DNA of 64,000 nucleotides from Sphingomonas aurea (GCF_030678875.1 NZ_JAUUDS010000002.1:124001-188000), one strand, 5' to 3'. Shown: positions 8,546 through 16,834, counted from the stretch's first letter. Numbers and translations: made by a program. The notes: generated by a model not told the origin, from the letters alone.

Positions 8546-8803
8546 TCAGAGCTGCGACTTACAGATAGGCCTCCCATCGGGTGCAAGACGCGGTGTCATT
8601 GCGCCACGCTGGCGGCGTTCCCATAGCAAATACTGGCAGCCAGTCTCTGGGTCGCGCCATACGCGAACTTCTTCGCCGCCTGCTCGTGCGCTGCGAACCT
8701 TGCCCTCGACTGTCGTCGCATTAATCGGCGCTGCGTCGAATTTGTCACAGGCGGTCAAAGCGACGGCGATGAAACCACTGAACGCTAGTGCTGATCGTTG
8801 CAC
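8546..8803 (-). CDS. Small secreted lipoprotein
   Basis: The 85-residue protein is predicted from the GTG at 8801-8803, chosen because AAAGGAGGG, an almost perfect Shine-Dalgarno, precedes it by eight bases; no ATG fits. Residues 2-19 (ALAFSGFIAVALTAC) are a lipoprotein signal with the lipobox L-T-A-C. The mature part is short and soluble, with DPETGCQYLLWERR containing one more Cys and an end reading RLAPDGRPICKS. This layout (D-x-x-T-G-x-x-Y/x-L) recalls small DUF6440-like extracellular proteins. It should be anchored in the outer or inner membrane facing the periplasm. Role unknown. Confidence 0.72.
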   Translation of the reverse strand: MQRSALAFSGFIAVALTACDKFDAAPINATTVEGKVRSARAGGEEVRVWRDPETGCQYLLWERRQRGAMTPRLAPDGRPICKSQL

Positions 8804-9288
8804 GTTAAAGCCCTCCTTTGGCACGAATTTTCTGAACGTTACGGCTCGTCGACGATCACGCAAGCTCAACGTCCCTTGGTAGGCACCATGCGCGAAAACA
8901 TCATCTTGCGACGCCTTGGGGCAGCGCCGTCCGCACGTGCTACTCAAGGTGTGTTGCCGCAACTGCTCCGCTCAGCGCCGAAGTCCGGCGTGAGCAGCCG
9001 CTCAAGACGCGGCGGAGAATATCCAGTTGCGGTCATCAGAAGCCCGTTAAGCGGTTCCCGACTTCTACCTCTTGTTCATCTCGATCATCACAGCTAGAAT
9101 CAGCCGAATGGCAGAGAAGTAGCACGATAATTCAGGGTCAATCGGTCGTCCACTCTGTTGCGCGTAAGCGCTCGAGTCTTGCCGCGAACAGCGGACGTCC
9201 CAAGGCGATCTCTGCACAGGTACCCCGCTTCGCCGGAGCGTTCCCCCGTCCTGCATCGTTGGGCTTGGGTGCATCAGACAGGACGGCC
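8804..9288. other. Gene-free stretch with one dispersed repeat
   Basis: This 485-nt gap separates the leftward lipoprotein gene from the rightward SDR gene and must contain both promoters. Beyond the 59-bp repeat copy at 9020-9078 I see no coding frame or strong hairpin. Confidence 0.45.
9020..9078 (+). repeat. 59-bp dispersed repeat, copy 4
   Basis: The start is degenerate (TATCCA), but GCGGTCATCAG follows at the right distance and GTTCA at 9074-9078 ends the copy after exactly 59 bp. Confidence 0.5.
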
Positions 9289-10164
9289 ATGATCGACGAT
9301 CCCCGCAGCAGCGAACCGACCAGTTTTCCCGACGAGTCGACCCAGCCCCGACCGGGTCTGGAGCAGTCTATGCGCACCAAGCCGGATCACGGCGAGAGAG
9401 ACTATGTGGGAAAGGGCGCGCTCGAGGGCCGCGCTGCTTTGATCACCGGCGGCGACTCGGGAATCGGAAAGGCGGTCGCCATCGCCTTCGCGCGCGAAGG
9501 CTCCGACATCGCCATCTCCTATCTCACCGACGAGCAGGCCGATGCCGAGGATACCCGTGCCTGGGTCGAGAATGCGGGCCGCCGCTGCCTGCTGCTGCCC
9601 GGCGACATCCGCGACCGCGACCATTGCGCCGAACTCGTCGCGCGCACCGTGGCCGAGTTCGGACGGATCGATGTCCTCGTCAACAACGCCGCCGCGCAGA
9701 CGATCAACGAGGACCTGGGCGACATCGACGACGACGAGATGCAGGGCGCCTTCGCCGCCAACGTCTTCGCGATGATCCGCCTTGCTAAGGCTGCCGTCCC
9801 GCACATGAAGCCGGGCGCCGCGATCATCAACACGACCAGCATCCAGGCCAAGGTCGCGACCGAGAACATGATCGTCTACGCGACCACCAAGGGCGCGATT
9901 TCGAGCCTCACTATCGGTTTGTCCAACCTGCTCGCGCCCAAGGGCATCCGCGTCAACGCGGTAGCGCCCGGCCCCGTGTGGACGCCGATCCAGCCGATCG
10001 CCAAGGAGTCGGACGAGCTCGAGACGCTCGGCCAGAACACGCCGCTCGGTCGCGCTGGCCAGCCGGGCGAGCTCGCCGGCGCCTACGTCCTCCTCGCCTC
10101 GGCGGAGGGCAGCTACATGACCGGAACGGTGATCCCGGTGACCGGCGGAATGCCGATGTACTGA
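9289..10164 (+). CDS. SDR family oxidoreductase with N-terminal extension (YghA/YhdF type)
   Basis: ATG at 9289 gives 291 residues. About 40 N-terminal residues rich in Pro, Ser and Asp (SSEPTSFPDESTQPRPGLEQ) precede the Rossmann fold, as is typical for the YghA/GsiB-like SDR group. Motifs in order: TGGDSGIGKA, GDIRDRDHC, VNNAAAQ, the catalytic Ser in NTTSIQA, YATTKGA with Tyr and Lys, then VNAVAPGPVWTP and the closing VTGGMPMY. These enzymes are NAD(P)-dependent aldehyde or sugar reductases and in relatives are often induced by general stress. It precedes the stress block at 10.7 kb but is separated from it by more than 500 nt. Confidence 0.9.
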   Translation: MIDDPRSSEPTSFPDESTQPRPGLEQSMRTKPDHGERDYVGKGALEGRAALITGGDSGIGKAVAIAFAREGSDIAISYLTDEQADAEDTRAWVENAGRRCLLLPGDIRDRDHCAELVARTVAEFGRIDVLVNNAAAQTINEDLGDIDDDEMQGAFAANVFAMIRLAKAAVPHMKPGAAIINTTSIQAKVATENMIVYATTKGAISSLTIGLSNLLAPKGIRVNAVAPGPVWTPIQPIAKESDELETLGQNTPLGRAGQPGELAGAYVLLASAEGSYMTGTVIPVTGGMPMY

Positions 10165-10226
10165 CCCGGCCCGCTTCCCATCTTCTTCGATCTCGACAGG
10201 AACACCATGACAGCGTTTACCGCCCT

Positions 10227-10446
10227 CGACGCTGGCCACGGCGGCGAAACTCATGAGGTCGCCGACGACGATCATCCGGGGTGCTGTCAGTCTACCGTCG
10301 GCGGGATCGGCCACGCGCTTGGCCAGGCGGGAGAGCCGATCGATGACGGCGGTGCAGCGCTCGCTCGTAGTTTCCCGAGGTTTGCCGACGATCTCGCATG
10401 GTAGACCGAGGCCGCGCGTGAGCAGCGCTTGTGGGTCGCCCCACCC
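10227..10446 (-). pseudogene. Possible C-terminal fragment of a uroporphyrinogen-III C-methyltransferase (SUMT)
   Basis: On the minus strand, about 73 residues read GLPCEIVGKPRETTSERC, an amphipathic stretch (AVIDRLSRLAKRVAD), then LTAPRMIVVGDLMSFAA. The end of SUMT/CobA enzymes has the same order: a P-C-x-I-V strand, a hydrophilic T-L helix, then a P-A-x-I/V-V-G-E/D-V strand. No start and no methylase core precede it, because the frame runs into repeats. If correct it is a dead fragment. The match is by eye and weak, and the frame could be chance. Confidence 0.3.
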
Positions 10447-10447
10447 T

Positions 10448-10481
10448 ACTGAACGTAGGGACCCACTGAACGTAGGGACCC
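10448..10481 (+). repeat. Tandem duplication of a 17-bp unit
   Basis: ACTGAACGTAGGGACCC occurs twice back to back without a mismatch. The second unit runs into the 59-bp repeat copy at 10477, so the duplication includes that repeat's first bases. Confidence 0.9.
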
Positions 10482-10535
10482 AAAGCCGGTCATTCAAGAT
10501 TGGTTTTCAACCCACCAACTTCTGCCATTCGTTCA
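10477..10535 (+). repeat. 59-bp dispersed repeat, copy 5
   Basis: This is one of the best-preserved copies: GACCCA at 10477, CGGTCATTCA from 10487, and CCATTCGTTCA ending at 10535. Exactly 59 bp. Confidence 0.7.
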
Positions 10536-10666
10536 TCACGACTACAGACGCGGTTTTCGGGGGCTAACGGAGCGCTTTTGCCTGGCGATGGTTTACCTGC
10601 TCGGAAGCTCCGATATCAAAACGCCGCTAAGTGGCTGATTAATCTAGATCAGCGATGTGGAGCGTG

Positions 10667-10692
10667 GGAACGAGGCGCGCTTGGCAGGTGTT
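10667..10692 (+). promoter_or_regulatory. EcfG-type (general stress sigma) promoter candidate
   Basis: GGAAC at 10667-10671 is followed after 17 nt by TGTT at 10689-10692. The alphaproteobacterial general-stress sigma factor EcfG recognises GGAAC-N16/17-cGTT, so this is a near-consensus match. It sits 31 nt before the ATG of the dopachrome-tautomerase-like gene, which would give a 5' leader of roughly 20-25 nt. Position and downstream gene content (catalase, aldehyde dehydrogenase) support it; nothing here proves activity. Confidence 0.55.
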
Positions 10693-10722
10693 CTTAGCTC
10701 TACTTGAGAGCGGAGCATCTAA

Positions 10723-11802
10723 ATGGAAGACGCTAGCCCTACATTCCTGTCCCGCGCCAAGGAAGCCATCGGCCTTGCCGGGCCGCTAACGGAAGTAGCT
10801 TCTTTCGATCATCAGGTGACTGGCGTAGCAGTCGCCGGAAACGGGCGGCGTTTCGTCAACTTCCCGCGCTGGACAGACGACGCGCCGATCTCGGTGGCGG
10901 AGGTGATGGAGGACGGGACGCTCCGGCCCTATCCTGACGACAAGTGGAACAGCTGGCGCAACGCCAAGGCAAACGAGATGCCGGTCGCCGACTATTTCGT
11001 TTGTGTCCAGTCGATCGTGCCCGATGGTCACGGCAATCTCTGGGTGCTCGACCCGGGTGCACCCGGCAACGAGAAAATCCTCCCCGGCGCGCCCAAGCTG
11101 GTGCGCATCGACCTCGCCGACAACGCGGTGACCAAGGTCATTCCTGTCGCCGAAGACGTGGCGTTGCAGGGGACCTACCTCAACGACATCCGCTTCTCGC
11201 CCGATGGCAAGACAGGTTATATTACTGACAGCGGCACGCGCGGGGCGATCATCGTCGTGGACCTGGAGAGCGGTGACGGTTGGCGGGCGCTCGACGGGCA
11301 TCCGTCGACCCAGATCGACAAGTCCGTCACCGTAGCGATCGAGGGCGAACCGCTGCGCCGTCCCGACGGCCGCCAGCCCGACTTCGCCTCTGACGGCATC
11401 GCGATCTCGAATGATGGCCGGACGCTCTACTATCAGGCGCTGACCGGCGAGACGCTCTACTCGATCGACACGTCGCTGCTGGAGCAGAATGTAGATGAGG
11501 ATCGTCGCGGCGCGGGCGTGAAGACCGTGGCGCGGACCCACGTCGCCGACGGGTTGTGGATGAGCAAGGCGGGCGTGCTCTATCTGACCTCGCCCACCGA
11601 CTATTCGGTCAAGCGGCTGACCGAAAGGGGGGTGGAGACGGTGCTGACCGACCGCCGGCTCCGCTGGCCGGACACCTTCTCCGAGGGGCCGGACGGGACA
11701 ATGTACCTCACGGCAAGTCATATCCAGGACACGCCGTGGTTCACACCCGGCGCGCCGCCGTCGATCAAGACCCAGCTCTTCTCCTTCCCGCCCGTCCAAT
11801 AA
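10723..11802 (+). CDS. Major royal jelly/yellow (L-dopachrome tautomerase-related) beta-propeller protein
   Basis: The 359 residues show the repeated blade pattern of the MRJP/yellow family: VTGVAVAGNGRRFVNFPRW near residue 32, then VPDGHGNLWVLDPG near 105, LNDIRFSPDGKTGYITDSG near 155, and SDGIAISNDGRTLYYQ near 225, with DTFSEGPDGTMYLTAS near the end. Bacterial members are related to SMP-30/gluconolactonases; some are called L-dopachrome tautomerase-related, but substrates are mostly unknown. No signal peptide is visible, so it is probably cytoplasmic. ATG at 10723 follows GGAG by seven bases. The stop is eight bases from the catalase start, and AAGGAA overlapping the stop serves that gene. 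First gene of the presumed five-gene stress operon. Confidence 0.85.
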   Translation: MEDASPTFLSRAKEAIGLAGPLTEVASFDHQVTGVAVAGNGRRFVNFPRWTDDAPISVAEVMEDGTLRPYPDDKWNSWRNAKANEMPVADYFVCVQSIVPDGHGNLWVLDPGAPGNEKILPGAPKLVRIDLADNAVTKVIPVAEDVALQGTYLNDIRFSPDGKTGYITDSGTRGAIIVVDLESGDGWRALDGHPSTQIDKSVTVAIEGEPLRRPDGRQPDFASDGIAISNDGRTLYYQALTGETLYSIDTSLLEQNVDEDRRGAGVKTVARTHVADGLWMSKAGVLYLTSPTDYSVKRLTERGVETVLTDRRLRWPDTFSEGPDGTMYLTASHIQDTPWFTPGAPPSIKTQLFSFPPVQ

Positions 11803-11810
11803 GGAACGCC

Positions 11811-12896
11811 ATGCCCTACCTGCGCTACAGCGACGACATCGAGACCCTCGAGGACGGGGAGCAGGAGTCGATCGACGGCATCATCAAGGGCATGACCCAG
11901 GAGAGCGAGATCGTCGAGAAGCGCGAGGGACATGCCGCCCGTGCCAGCCACGCCAAGAGCACGGCCTGCGTCGTCGGCGAGATGACGGTCGCGGACGACC
12001 TGCCGCCCGAACTGGCACAAGGACTGTTCGCCAAGGGTGGCACCTATCCGGTCGCGGTCCGCTTCGCGCAGGGACCGGGCGAGACGCTCGGCGACCGCGT
12101 GTCCACCCACCGCGGCATGGCGATCAAGGTGTTCGGGGTCGAGGGCGAGAAATTGCCCGGCCACGATGCCGACACCCAGGACTTCGTGCTTGCCAGCGGC
12201 CCGACCTTTCCCGCCGGCACCGCCGCGGGGTTTCTGCGCCAGGCCAAGAAGATCGGCGCGACCACGCCGATGCCCGAGGGCGTCAAGAGCGCCGCCTCCT
12301 CGATCGCGCGCAACATCAACAAATTGCTGAACGCAGTTGCGGGCGGACCCAGTCCGACGCTCGACTTCTACGGCCACCCGGACAGTCATCCGATCGACGA
12401 TTATTATTTCAGCCAGTGCCCGATACGCTACGGCGGCCATGTGGCGAAGCTCGGCACCTTCCCCGCCTCGACCTACCAGGACGCGCTAAACGACTGGCAG
12501 CTCGATCCGCACCAGGACGAGGACGGCTTCCGCCATGCCGCGATCGACTATTTCAGCGAGCACGACGCCGTCTTCGACCTGCGCGTGCAGCTCTGGGCCA
12601 ACGCGGAGACCCAGCCGATCGAGGATGCCTCGGTCGAGTGGCCCGCGCAGGACAGCCAGTACCGGACCGTCGCGACCATCCGCCTGCCGCGCCAGGCGGC
12701 CTATAGCGCGGAACGCGTCCGCTACTTCGACGAGGTGATGACGTTCCGCCCCGCGCACAGCCTGGCGGCGCATCGTCCGCTCGGCGGCGTGATGCGCGCG
12801 CGGCTCCAGGTCTACCAGGCGCTCAGCGACTTCCGCCACCGCGAGAACGGCGTCGCCGCGGCCAACACCGCTTCCATCGAGGAGATACCGGCATGA
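11811..12896 (+). CDS. Haem catalase-family protein (SrpA-like, short form)
   Basis: ATG at 11811, eight bases after the previous stop and with AAGGAA in front, gives 361 residues, the short catalase-related class rather than the roughly 500-residue housekeeping catalase. The distal haem His is in ARASHAKSTACVVGEM (His47). Other core blocks are RFAQGPGETLGDR, HRGMAIKVFG and the late HRPLGGVMRAR before the end. In the segment that normally carries the distal Asn (QDF-x-x-x-N-x-P-x-F) this protein reads QDFVLASGPTF, with Ser where Asn is expected by my alignment. It should bind haem and remove H2O2 or act as an organic peroxidase. It overlaps paoA by four bases (ATGA). Confidence 0.85.
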   Translation: MPYLRYSDDIETLEDGEQESIDGIIKGMTQESEIVEKREGHAARASHAKSTACVVGEMTVADDLPPELAQGLFAKGGTYPVAVRFAQGPGETLGDRVSTHRGMAIKVFGVEGEKLPGHDADTQDFVLASGPTFPAGTAAGFLRQAKKIGATTPMPEGVKSAASSIARNINKLLNAVAGGPSPTLDFYGHPDSHPIDDYYFSQCPIRYGGHVAKLGTFPASTYQDALNDWQLDPHQDEDGFRHAAIDYFSEHDAVFDLRVQLWANAETQPIEDASVEWPAQDSQYRTVATIRLPRQAAYSAERVRYFDEVMTFRPAHSLAAHRPLGGVMRARLQVYQALSDFRHRENGVAAANTASIEEIPA

Positions 12897-13420
12897 ACGA
12901 CGCCGTGACCATCGACCGCGCGACGGCGTCACGCGTCGCGTCGCGCCGGATTGAAACGCTGCCGCTGTCGTTGGCGATCAACGGCGAGGCGCGAGAGTTG
13001 CAGGTCGAGCCGTGGACGACGCTCCTCGACCTGTTGCGCGACAAGCTCGACCTGACCGGGACCAAGAAGGGCTGCGACCATGGCCAGTGTGGTGCCTGCA
13101 CCGTGCTGGTCGACGGCAAGCGAATTAATTCTTGCCTGAAGCTGGCGGTGACGCTGGACGGAGCGGAGATCACCACCATCGAGGGGCTTGGCCAGCCTGG
13201 AGAACTCCACCCGCTCCAGGCCGCGTTCATCGAGCACGACGCCTTCCAGTGCGGCTATTGTACGCCGGGCCAGATCTGCTCTGCGCAGGGGCTCATCAAC
13301 GAGGGACACGCGAAGGACCGGCAGGACGTGCGCGAGCAGATGAGCGGCAATCTTTGCCGCTGCGGCGCCTACACCAACATCGCCGATGCGGTGCTCGAGG
13401 TCATGGAGAAGCAGTCATGA
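12893..13420 (+). CDS. paoA: Aldehyde dehydrogenase (xanthine oxidase family) 2Fe-2S subunit
   Basis: The 175-residue protein carries the two iron-sulphur sites of the small subunit. A plant-type ferredoxin site reads GCDHGQCGACTVLVDG (about residues 62-80), with the fourth Cys in RINSCL. A helical site has C-x2-C (FQCGYCTPGQ) and C-R-C (GNLCRCGAYTN). It passes electrons from the molybdenum subunit to FAD. Escherichia coli PaoA has a Tat signal; here the N-terminus (MNDAVTIDRATASRVASRRIE) shows none that is convincing, so the complex is probably cytoplasmic. It overlaps both the catalase gene (ATGA) and paoB (ATGA), so the genes are translationally linked. Confidence 0.92.
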   Translation: MNDAVTIDRATASRVASRRIETLPLSLAINGEARELQVEPWTTLLDLLRDKLDLTGTKKGCDHGQCGACTVLVDGKRINSCLKLAVTLDGAEITTIEGLGQPGELHPLQAAFIEHDAFQCGYCTPGQICSAQGLINEGHAKDRQDVREQMSGNLCRCGAYTNIADAVLEVMEKQS

Positions 13421-14430
13421 TCCGCTTCGACTATGCCCGGCCTGGCGACGTCGCCGAGGCCGTCCGCGACGGCGCAGGCGACCACGTTGCCTATCTGGCA
13501 GGCGGCACCAACCTCATCGACCTGATGAAGGAGAATGTCGCGCGACCACTCGAGGTCGTCGACATCAACCGGTTGCCGTTGGCGCAGATCACCGACCTGG
13601 ACGATGGTAGCCTCCGACTTGGTGCGCTCGCGACCAACGCCGACACTGCCTATGACGAGCGGGTCCAGGCACGCTATCCGCTGCTTGCCTCCGCGATCCT
13701 GGCGGGCGCGTCGCCGCAGCTGCGTAACGCCGCGACCAACGGCGGCAACCTCAACCAGCGCACCCGCTGCTATTACTTTTACGACGTCGACACGCCTTGC
13801 AACAAGCGCGTGCCTGGCCAGGGCTGCGGCGCGATCGGCGGGGTCAATCGCATCCACGCCATCCTGGGCGCGAGCGACCAATGCATCGCGACGCACCCAT
13901 CGGACATGTGCGTCGCGCTCGCCGCGCTGAAGGCGCAGGTGCAGGTGACGGGGCCGGAGGGGGATCGCACGATCGCCTTCGCCGACTACCACCGGCTGCC
14001 CGGCGACGAGCCGTGGCGCGACAACACGCTTAAGCGCGGCGAGCTGGTCACCGCCATCGACCTGCCGGCGGAGGATTTCTCGACCAACTACACCTACCTC
14101 AAGCTGCGCGACCGACTGTCCTACGCCTTCGCACTCGTCTCGGCGGCGGTGGCGATGCGGCTGGAAGGCGATCGGATCGCCGACGTCCGGATCGCGCTCG
14201 GTGGTGTAGCCCACAAGCCATGGCGCCGAATCGAGGCTGAAGAGGCGATCAAGAACGAGCGTCCGTCCGACACGGTGTTCGACACCGCCGCCCGTGCGCT
14301 CCTAGCTGGTGCGATCGGCCAGGGCGATAACAGCTTCAAGATCGAGCTCGCGCGCAAGGCCATCATCCGTGCGTTGGGCCAAGCCGCCGCGGGTACGCCG
14401 CAGTCTCAGACCGACAAGCGCATTCGCTGA
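13417..14430 (+). CDS. paoB: Aldehyde dehydrogenase FAD-binding subunit with 4Fe-4S motif
   Basis: ATG at 13417 overlaps the paoA stop; 337 residues. The N-terminal half has the flavin pyrophosphate loop AYLAGGTNLIDLM. Near residues 110-130 lies CYYFYDVDTPCNKRVPGQGC, the extra cysteine cluster that holds a 4Fe-4S centre in E. coli PaoB but not in xanthine dehydrogenases. The C-terminal part (ADVRIALGGVAHKPWR) is the CO dehydrogenase flavoprotein C-terminal domain. It accepts electrons from PaoA and hands them to an acceptor, in relatives often O2, giving peroxide. The cysteine cluster makes the PaoB assignment stronger than for the other two subunits. Confidence 0.92.
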   Translation: MIRFDYARPGDVAEAVRDGAGDHVAYLAGGTNLIDLMKENVARPLEVVDINRLPLAQITDLDDGSLRLGALATNADTAYDERVQARYPLLASAILAGASPQLRNAATNGGNLNQRTRCYYFYDVDTPCNKRVPGQGCGAIGGVNRIHAILGASDQCIATHPSDMCVALAALKAQVQVTGPEGDRTIAFADYHRLPGDEPWRDNTLKRGELVTAIDLPAEDFSTNYTYLKLRDRLSYAFALVSAAVAMRLEGDRIADVRIALGGVAHKPWRRIEAEEAIKNERPSDTVFDTAARALLAGAIGQGDNSFKIELARKAIIRALGQAAAGTPQSQTDKRIR

Positions 14431-14441
14431 GGATCATCACC

Positions 14442-16706
14442 ATGAACGCTCCCCACAAGGTCGGCATCGGCACTCCCCTCGCCCGCGTCGACGGCGCCGA
14501 CAAGGTGACCGGCCGCGCGAAATACGCCGCGGAGTATGCGGTGCCCGATCTCCTCTACGGCGTCGCTGTTCCCGCCCGCATCGCCAAGGGTCGCATCGTG
14601 TCGATCGACGATGCCGCCGCCCGCGCGGTGCCGGGCGTGGTCGAGGTGATGACGCACGAGAACCGGCCCAAGCAGGCTTGGCTCGACCATAGCTGGAAGG
14701 ACGAGCTCAGCATTCCGGGCGACCCGTTCAAGGCACTCCACGACGACCGTGTTCTCTTTGCCGGCCAACCGGTCGCGCTGGTTATCGCCGAGACGTTCGA
14801 GGCGGCCCGCTTCGCTGCCGGTCTTGTCCAGATCGACTATGATGCCGAAGCGCACAACGTCGACTTCGACACGTCGCTCGCCGAGAAGTTCCTGCCGCCC
14901 AAAGGTATGCGCCGCAACACCTTCCACCCGCCCAAGGCACGCGGCGACGCGGGTGCCGCCTTCGACGCCGCGGCCCTCAAGGTGTCGGGCGAGTACCGTC
15001 TGGCCACCGAGCACCACAATCCGATGGAGATGCACGCCTCCACCGTCGAGTGGCACGGCGACGGCAAGATCACGGTCTACGACAAGGTCCAGGGATCGCA
15101 GAACACGCAAAGCTATCTCGCCGGCGCGTTCAAGCTGTCCAAGAAGGACGTTCGCGTCGTGAACGCCTATGTTGGCGGCGGCTTCGGCTCGGGGTTGCGG
15201 CCGCAATGGCAGGTCCAGCTCGCGACGATGGGCGCGATCCTGCTCGAACGCTCGGTTCGCGTCGTCATGACCCGACAGCAGATGTTCTATCACGCGCACC
15301 GGCCCGAGTGCACATACGAGATCCGGCTAGGTGCGGAGCATACCGGCAAGCTCACCTCGATCTACGGCGATGCCACCACCTCGACCTCGCGGTTCGAGAA
15401 CAACATGGAGGATATCGTCACCTGGGGCATGATGAATTACGACTGCCCCAACGCCGAGGGGCACTACACGATCGCGCCGCGCGATACCTACACCTCGGCC
15501 GATATGCGCGCGCCGGGCGCGGTCACGGGTATGGGGCTGTTCGAGATCGCGATCGATGAGATGGCGTACGAGGCGAAGGTCGACCCGCTCGAATTTCGGA
15601 TGATAAACTATTCCGAGACCGAGGCGATGAACCAGGTGCCGTTTACCTCCAAGGCGCTGCGTGAGGCCTATCGCGAAGGCGCGGAGCGGTTTGGCTGGGC
15701 GGAGCGCTCGCCGGAGCCGCGGTCGATGAAGGAGGATCGCGAGTTGATCGGCTGGGGCGTCGCCACCGGCATGTGGGACGCGCAGTTCTCCAAGACCTCG
15801 GCACGCGCTAGGCTGTCCGCCAACGGCGACCTCGAAGTGGCGAGCGCGACATCCGACATCGGCACCGGCACCTACACGGTGATGACGCAGGTCGCCGCCG
15901 ACACGCTGGGCCTGTCGCCCGACCGCATCACCGCGCGGCTCGGCGACAGTGACCTGCCGGCGGCACCGGTCGAAGGCGGATCGTGGGCGGCGGCGTCGAC
16001 CGGCGCGGCGGTGCAGCTCGCCTGCCGCAGCGTCGCCGAGAAGCTGTTCAAGGCGGCGGACAAGGTCGAGAACCGGCCGCTGTGGGGCGCCCAGTCGATC
16101 GACGACCTCGACTTCGTCGATGGCGAGATGGTTTTGAAGAGCGATCCCACCAAGCGCGTCAGCCTGACCGACGCGATGCGCGCCGGCGGACTCGACGTGA
16201 TCGAGGTGGAGGAGACCGCCAAGCCCGGCCTCTCCGACATGGTCTCCATGGCGAAAAAGGCGCGAAACACGCACAGCGCGGTGTTCGTCGAGGTGCGCGT
16301 CGACGAGGAGCTCGACCAGGTTCGCGTCACCCGCGTCGTCAACGCGGTGGCCGCGGGACGCATCATCAATCCCCGCACCGCGCGCAGCCAAATTCTCGGC
16401 GGCGTCGTGATGGGGATCGGCATGGCCCTGCACGAGGAGACGTTCATCGATGCGACGCTCGGCCGCTGGATGAACCACAATTACGCCGAGTATCACGTCC
16501 CAGCCCATGCCGACATCGAGGACGTCGACGTGATTTTCGTCGACGAACCCGATCCCGAGGTCACACCGCTAGGCGTCAAGGGGCTGGGCGAGATCGGCAT
16601 CGTCGGCACCGCCGCGGCTGTCGCCAATGCGATCTTTCACGCGACGGGAAAGCGCGTGCGCTCACTACCGATTACCGTCGACAAGCTGTTAGCTATGGAC
16701 CGGTGA
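14442..16706 (+). CDS. paoC: Aldehyde dehydrogenase molybdenum cofactor subunit
   Basis: The 754 residues match the large xanthine-oxidase-family subunit. The N-terminal aldehyde oxidase hammerhead begins with VDGADKVTGRAKYAAEY; the molybdopterin-binding part has GGGFGSGLRPQWQV near residue 247 and ADMRAPGAVTGMG near 358. The catalytic Glu lies in GVKGLGEIGIVG about 40 residues from the end. It oxidises aldehydes, aromatic ones in PaoABC, to acids in the cytoplasm or periplasm. ATG at 14442 follows paoB by 11 nt with GAGGA in front. No PaoD/XdhC maturation chaperone gene adjoins; it must be elsewhere. The gene ends 128 nt before the GST gene. Confidence 0.93.
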   Translation: MNAPHKVGIGTPLARVDGADKVTGRAKYAAEYAVPDLLYGVAVPARIAKGRIVSIDDAAARAVPGVVEVMTHENRPKQAWLDHSWKDELSIPGDPFKALHDDRVLFAGQPVALVIAETFEAARFAAGLVQIDYDAEAHNVDFDTSLAEKFLPPKGMRRNTFHPPKARGDAGAAFDAAALKVSGEYRLATEHHNPMEMHASTVEWHGDGKITVYDKVQGSQNTQSYLAGAFKLSKKDVRVVNAYVGGGFGSGLRPQWQVQLATMGAILLERSVRVVMTRQQMFYHAHRPECTYEIRLGAEHTGKLTSIYGDATTSTSRFENNMEDIVTWGMMNYDCPNAEGHYTIAPRDTYTSADMRAPGAVTGMGLFEIAIDEMAYEAKVDPLEFRMINYSETEAMNQVPFTSKALREAYREGAERFGWAERSPEPRSMKEDRELIGWGVATGMWDAQFSKTSARARLSANGDLEVASATSDIGTGTYTVMTQVAADTLGLSPDRITARLGDSDLPAAPVEGGSWAAASTGAAVQLACRSVAEKLFKAADKVENRPLWGAQSIDDLDFVDGEMVLKSDPTKRVSLTDAMRAGGLDVIEVEETAKPGLSDMVSMAKKARNTHSAVFVEVRVDEELDQVRVTRVVNAVAAGRIINPRTARSQILGGVVMGIGMALHEETFIDATLGRWMNHNYAEYHVPAHADIEDVDVIFVDEPDPEVTPLGVKGLGEIGIVGTAAAVANAIFHATGKRVRSLPITVDKLLAMDR

Positions 16707-16834
16707 GCCGGCCCACGTCGAGTGACGGCTCGGTGTCAATCCATCCGAAGTGCTCGCAGCCGACCCGCGGACCGTACGTTCACCTACGGCGTCGACGCAC
16801 ATCCGTCGACCTAGATAGATGAGAGAACACGATC

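Larger units (their letters stand above)
10165..10722. other. Gap of remnants upstream of the stress operon
   Basis: There is no intact gene in these 558 nt. The gap holds a possible methyltransferase fragment (10227-10446, minus), a 17-bp tandem duplication (10448-10481), one 59-bp repeat (10477-10535) and a promoter-like site (10667-10692). Each is listed separately. Confidence 0.5.

Noticed and set aside
10207..10404. 65-codon plus-strand frame after the SDR gene
   Set aside because: Although it begins with an ATG after AGGAACACC, the translation (AGHGGETHEVADDDHPG...) lacks secondary-structure pattern and lies opposite the possible SUMT fragment.
9274..10497. Long minus-strand frame antisense to the SDR gene
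   Set aside because: Within 9289-10164 it is the shadow of a clear SDR; its composition there is the reverse-frame pattern of GC-rich coding DNA. Only its upstream end (10227-10446) was kept as a weak separate fragment.
10786..11799. 337-codon minus-strand frame opposite the royal-jelly-type gene
   Set aside because: Antisense shadow; no motif, while the + strand shows repeated propeller blades.
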